Below the pieces are notes generated by a model, which was given only the letters and a program-made list of their open reading frames with translations, was not told the origin of the DNA and searched no databases. A stretch of 64,000 nt of DNA from Saururus chinensis (taxonomy: Eukaryota; Streptophyta; Magnoliopsida; Piperales; Saururaceae), in NCBI GenBank assembly GCA_035235625.1, contig CP141140.1, positions 6,592,685 through 6,656,684 on the forward strand, given 5' to 3'. Positions 60,910 through 64,000 of the stretch are shown here, in pieces; position 1 is the first letter of the stretch, and every line of letters begins with the position of its first letter. The position numbers were made by a program, and so were the translations under genes.

Positions 60910-61737
60910 TGGAACTCTCATAAGTAGTAGCGAATGGTCTTTCTTCTGCAACATATATACAACACCGGGCACACCGGTAGGGAGTGCCAATCCTTACCTG
61001 GTGCCTTTGAAGTGTAGATGACTCCTCTGATTACTTCTCAAAAAAGAAATCAAACCAGATCAATTCCAGTAACAAAATTTCAGCGGAACACGAAACATTT
61101 GTTTCTTTTTTTTTCCGAGAGAAAAACATTGGCTTCGAACCATTATATATGTACTATCTCCTACGTACCAACGAGAAGAACACGGCATCAGCAAGGAGTA
61201 GGAACAACTCTTGATACATTGCACTTGTTTTCAGTAGCCTATAAAATGATACCATTCAGAAAAAAATCTTAAAAAAATAAGAAAGTAGTAGAATAATGTT
61301 AGCCTCTATCGCTTGACATGTAAATAGAGTCCATGGATAAAAAAAATACTGTATATTAAAAAAAATGAGAGAGAGAAAGATAACCAGTGACAGAAGCAAG
61401 CCTGATTGGCACAAATGGCGTGTTAATTCTCGCACTAAAATGAGAATTAGAAAATTATGTGAACTTGTGGAGTGGGTCAAGCATGTATTTTCACCAATCC
61501 ATCCGGTTGAAGATAATCCTAAATGAGGCTTTCATATCTAATGTTCCGTCATTTTCAGCCATCCTTGTTTTTTTAAGCCTCCTTGTCTCACACATATGCG
61601 ATCTCTGTGGGTTTACAATACAAAATCACTGGCAGATACCTGTCAACAATCGTACATTATTCTTAACAATCAAAATAAACGCGGGACATAACTCGTGAAG
61701 GTGTCGAATTAGAGAGCATTTTTCGTGTTATGTTAAG
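60910..61737. other. Upstream region of patatin-like gene 2
   Basis: Presumed promoter of the - strand gene. No other gene was recognised. Confidence 0.4.
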
Positions 61738-61917
61738 CTATGACAATGAGGTGAGCATAAAGAACGCTTGTAAAACAATTATTTTTTAGATTGATGGCGC
61801 ATATATTAATGCACGTTAGTGTAAATAACTTGTATTAATATGCAATAGCATGTGCGTTGTCAATCTAAAAAATAAATGTTTCATGTTTATTCTTTACGCT
61901 AGGGTCATAGTGAGTAG
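61738..61917. mobile_element. Short MITE with about 60-bp inverted repeats
   Basis: The left arm reads CTATGACAATGAGGTGAGCA, then ATTTTTTAGATTGA. The right arm read inward gives CTATGACCCTAGCGTAAAG, then ATTTTTTAGATTGACAACGC. The total is about 180 bp with a short AT-rich loop. The superfamily is not assigned and it has no coding capacity. Confidence 0.75.
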
Positions 61918-62246
61918 AAAGCATAAAAAATACTTCCCTAAAATTATGGTCATTGAAGTATGAGCCCCAAGTTTTGCACGATAGAGCTCAAGCAAGTCAG
62001 CGAAAGCCCGAATATTATGAGCCTTCAAATTGAGATCCAACTATAAAAAACCAATCTGCCCTCGATGGTGTACCAATGGTTGGGGCTTACACGAAGAAAA
62101 TTAAGATGATCTAGGGCTTATATAGCTTTATGAGCCGCTTTAGATCATGGTCGTTAAATTGAATCCAACAGTACTCACGATACTTGGCCCACCTTATTTA
62201 CACGCCTAATTCCTGCTCTGCCGCGTCGCCAACATTTCATTTATTG
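61918..62246. other. No gene seen
   Basis: Intergenic sequence without coding signal or repeat edges. Confidence 0.4.
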
Positions 62247-62690
62247 AAAGATCTTTTATTAGAAAAGTTACTCAGTAGAACTGTTCCATGGGCCATGTGG
62301 TAAATATACCAACTTAATAGTTAGCACGTTTAGTTAAATTTTTACGTATTTTAAAATAAATAAATTGAGGCATAAATTTGAGTTTGTGTGAAAATCTCAA
62401 TGATATATGCACAGCTTCGTTGTAGAACGGTTCTTTTATCAAATTCCCCTATGCTCCTTTAATCGCTTTGAAAATTTATTCAGTAGAACTATTTTATAGG
62501 TCACGTACTTTTATCTAATTCCCCTATGCTCCTTTAATCGCTTTGAAAATTTATTCAGTAGAACTATTTTATAGGTCACGTATTAGATATGCCCACTGCA
62601 TAGTTAACATATTTAGCTAATTTACACGTTTTTAAAAGTGAATAAATTGAGATATAAGTTTGAGTTTACGTGAAAAAACATCAATGTATA
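62247..62690. repeat. Nested tandem repeats (about 230 bp and 75 bp)
   Basis: A 75-bp unit (CTTTTATC.AATTCCCCTATG ... ATAGGTCACGTA) occurs at 62433 and 62508 with near identity. A longer, more diverged unit (CAGTAGAACT...ATAAATTGAG.CATAA.TTTGAGTTT) spans about 62270-62400 and again about 62550-62690. The 75-bp duplication is the younger event. Confidence 0.9.
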
Positions 62691-62696
62691 ATTATC

Positions 62697-62805
62697 TGGG
62701 CAGATGACTCATCCCGGTGAATGTCACGAGTTAGATATGCCACGCGTTAAATATGCCACGTGGTAAATGAGGCAGATGACTCATCCCAGTGAATGTCCGT
62801 TTATC
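62697..62805. promoter_or_regulatory. Repeated TGACTCA motifs flanking a G-box
   Basis: GGCAGATGACTCATCCC.GTG starts near 62699 and 62771, about 72 bp apart. TGACTCA is a GCN4/bZIP-type site. Between them lies GCCACGTGG with the G-box core CACGTG (62757-62762). TATGCCACG also occurs twice. The cluster looks promoter-like, but no downstream gene is proven. Confidence 0.4.
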
Positions 62806-63000
62806 TGAGCCCTCTGCCCCTTCCTCCGATGCCTTCACTGCCGACTTTTCCCTCCCTCATCACCTCGCCTTTCCTCCCGACCATGGAGCTCCTCGGTCCT
62901 CACCCCTTCAACAGAGTCAAGAGGAAATCGCTTCTCTGCTCAGCTACTCACCCCTCGTCCCGCCGTTCTCCCTGCCCTTATCCGATGTAAACAAAAGGTT
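62789..63000 (+). other. GC-rich coding-like island, unidentified
   Basis: Two overlapping + frames run through a C-rich stretch. One reads MELLGPHPFNRVKRKSLLCS from an ATG at 62883 and meets a GTAAAC donor-like site near 62987. I do not recognise the protein. It could be the first exon of a gene leaving the window, a leader sequence, or chance. Confidence 0.25.
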
Positions 63001-63493
63001 GCTTATCCTGTTAACAACAACCCCCACTCTCCTTCTACTTATCACTTTTTTTCTACGTTTTTTTTCAAATCTTTGTTTGAACATGTGATACTTGTCAACA
63101 AAGACTTCTGACTTCCTAAAAACAGAGAGTTATGTGGCAACTGGTTGCTTTTGGAATTTTTTTTTAAAAAGGATCTTTTCACGTTGTTCACATGTGATGT
63201 GTCAAAATCATTATGGGAACGACTGGGCTAGGTGTGCATGTGCTTGAACGATAGTGTGAAAAAAATTTATGCTATGATCGTGTTTCAAAACGAACTCTTA
63301 TCACAAGGCCATGAAAACTGTAAAGAGTAGAAAATTATGCTTTAGATGTTGGGAAGTGTTCGTATAAAAATTGAATCTTACTATGATGGAAATTTTATGC
63401 TATATATATTCGTGTTTCAAAACCAATTAAGAATGTTTTGAAGGAAAGCAATCCATTTCTTGTGAATCCTAACTAAAATTATCTCATATTTTA
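63001..63493. other. No gene seen
   Basis: AT-rich DNA leading into the Spartan-derived fragment. Its last bases end in ATTTTAG, an acceptor-like site matching the position of Spartan intron 5. Confidence 0.4.
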
Positions 63494-63720
63494 GGTAAGG
63501 ATGAAACTGAGGGTTCCCCAAACAGTTCTGGCTGTGTCATTAGAAGAGGTGCAGGTAAAGAAAAGGCCTAGGGAAATAGGAGTCTCTTATATGCCCAAAA
63601 TATTCTTCCCTGTTATGGGTGGACCTGGAAAAAAAATTGTCAGCAGTTTTCAATCATGTATGCATATTGTATAGCAAAATCTAAAGATATGTTCTTGTGT
63701 ACTCAAGGCCTACCGAATGT
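63494..63720 (+). pseudogene. Partial copy of Spartan exon 6 and 3' UTR
   Basis: GGTAAGGATGAA, AGTAGAAGAAG/TTAGAAGAGG, AGGAGT.TCTT and AAATATTCTTCCCTGTT.TGGG parallel the start of Spartan exon 6 (25611-25760). From about 63665, TATTGTATAGCAAA.TCTAAA parallels the 3' UTR near 26515. The DNA between, corresponding to roughly 25770-26510, is missing. A stop follows soon after KRP-like codons. An intron acceptor is kept before the exon, so this is a DNA-level duplicate, not a retrocopy. Confidence 0.75.
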
Positions 63721-64000
63721 AAAGGAAAAAAAAAGTGATAGATTACATATTTTCAAATTTACAACACAATTTCGTTTTGGTTATATCTTGTTAACTGTGG
63801 TTACACTTTGCTTAAACCTAGGTGTTTTATGACAGAAGGGAAAGTTTCACTATATGATTACGGGTCTATATAGAAGTCTTAGAACAAAATTGTTATCAGT
63901 TGAAGCCATTGGGTATTTTAATTTGTACAGGGGGATTGGAGGGCTAACACCATTTCATTCGATGGGTTGGAATTTGCTGAACTTTGCTCACACTCTACTT
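63721..64000. other. No gene seen
   Basis: It continues past the Spartan-like fragment to the window edge. Weak similarity to the Spartan 3' flank may extend to about 63840. Confidence 0.35.

Noticed and set aside
63494-63720. A processed (retro) pseudogene of Spartan
   Set aside because: An intron-acceptor-like edge precedes the exon and there is no poly(A) tail or exon-exon junction.
1-64000. CRISPR arrays, bacterial operons or riboswitches
   Set aside because: All gene structure is eukaryotic with spliceosomal introns, and the tandem repeats lack spacer regularity.

Overview
The window is AT-rich nuclear DNA from a flowering plant. The genes have many short exons with GT..AG introns and plant-type proteins (RAD23, a SprT/Spartan protease, patatin-like phospholipases). 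The DNA between them is filled with Ty1/copia, Ty3/gypsy-type LTR, hAT, LINE, CACTA-like and MITE remains. I cannot name the species. There are no prokaryotic operons, CRISPR arrays or rRNA genes, and no convincing tRNA gene.

Layout. 1-9 kb is repeat-rich: a decayed hAT transposon with a TTF/ZMYM1-type transposase (about 0.5-2.8 kb), hAT end fragments, a probable old long LTR with 196-bp tandem repeats (from 4.09 kb), and a second hAT fragment with a BED-type transposase start (7.6-8.9 kb). 9.4-17.1 kb holds a complete RAD23 gene on the + strand (13 exons, 408 aa predicted). 17-20.6 kb is intergenic, with a Stowaway-like MITE and a 1.05-kb foldback element. 20.7-26.3 kb holds a SprT/Spartan-like metalloprotease gene on the + strand (6 exons, 402 aa predicted) with two repeat-laden introns. 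26.3-32.9 kb is intergenic. 32.9-36.1 kb holds patatin-like phospholipase gene 1 on the - strand. 37.5-38.4 kb has a hAT MITE with an 84-bp tandem duplication across its left edge. 40.0-47.5 kb is a broken Ty1/copia element on the - strand carrying a nested hAT. 48.8-53.4 kb is a 4.5-kb solo LTR with a perfect 5-bp target duplication, apparently inside a CACTA-like remnant. 54.4-56.3 kb is a 5'-truncated LINE. 59.0-60.9 kb holds patatin-like gene 2 on the - strand. 61-64 kb is intergenic and contains a MITE, tandem repeats with G-box and TGACTCA motifs, and a partial copy of the Spartan 3' end.

Roles. The four intact host genes are not a pathway cluster. RAD23 shuttles ubiquitylated proteins to the proteasome. 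Spartan-type proteases cut DNA-protein crosslinks. Patatin-like proteins are acyl hydrolases acting on membrane lipids. The two patatin genes are clearly paralogs with matching exon structure.

Most notable observations: a tandemly duplicated in-frame 54-nt exon in RAD23; a Spartan-like gene with no visible zinc-ribbon exons but a PIP-like box; a partial Spartan duplicate about 38 kb away; and a modular 0.74-kb dispersed repeat with three inverted-edge modules, present in a patatin intron and again at 57 kb.
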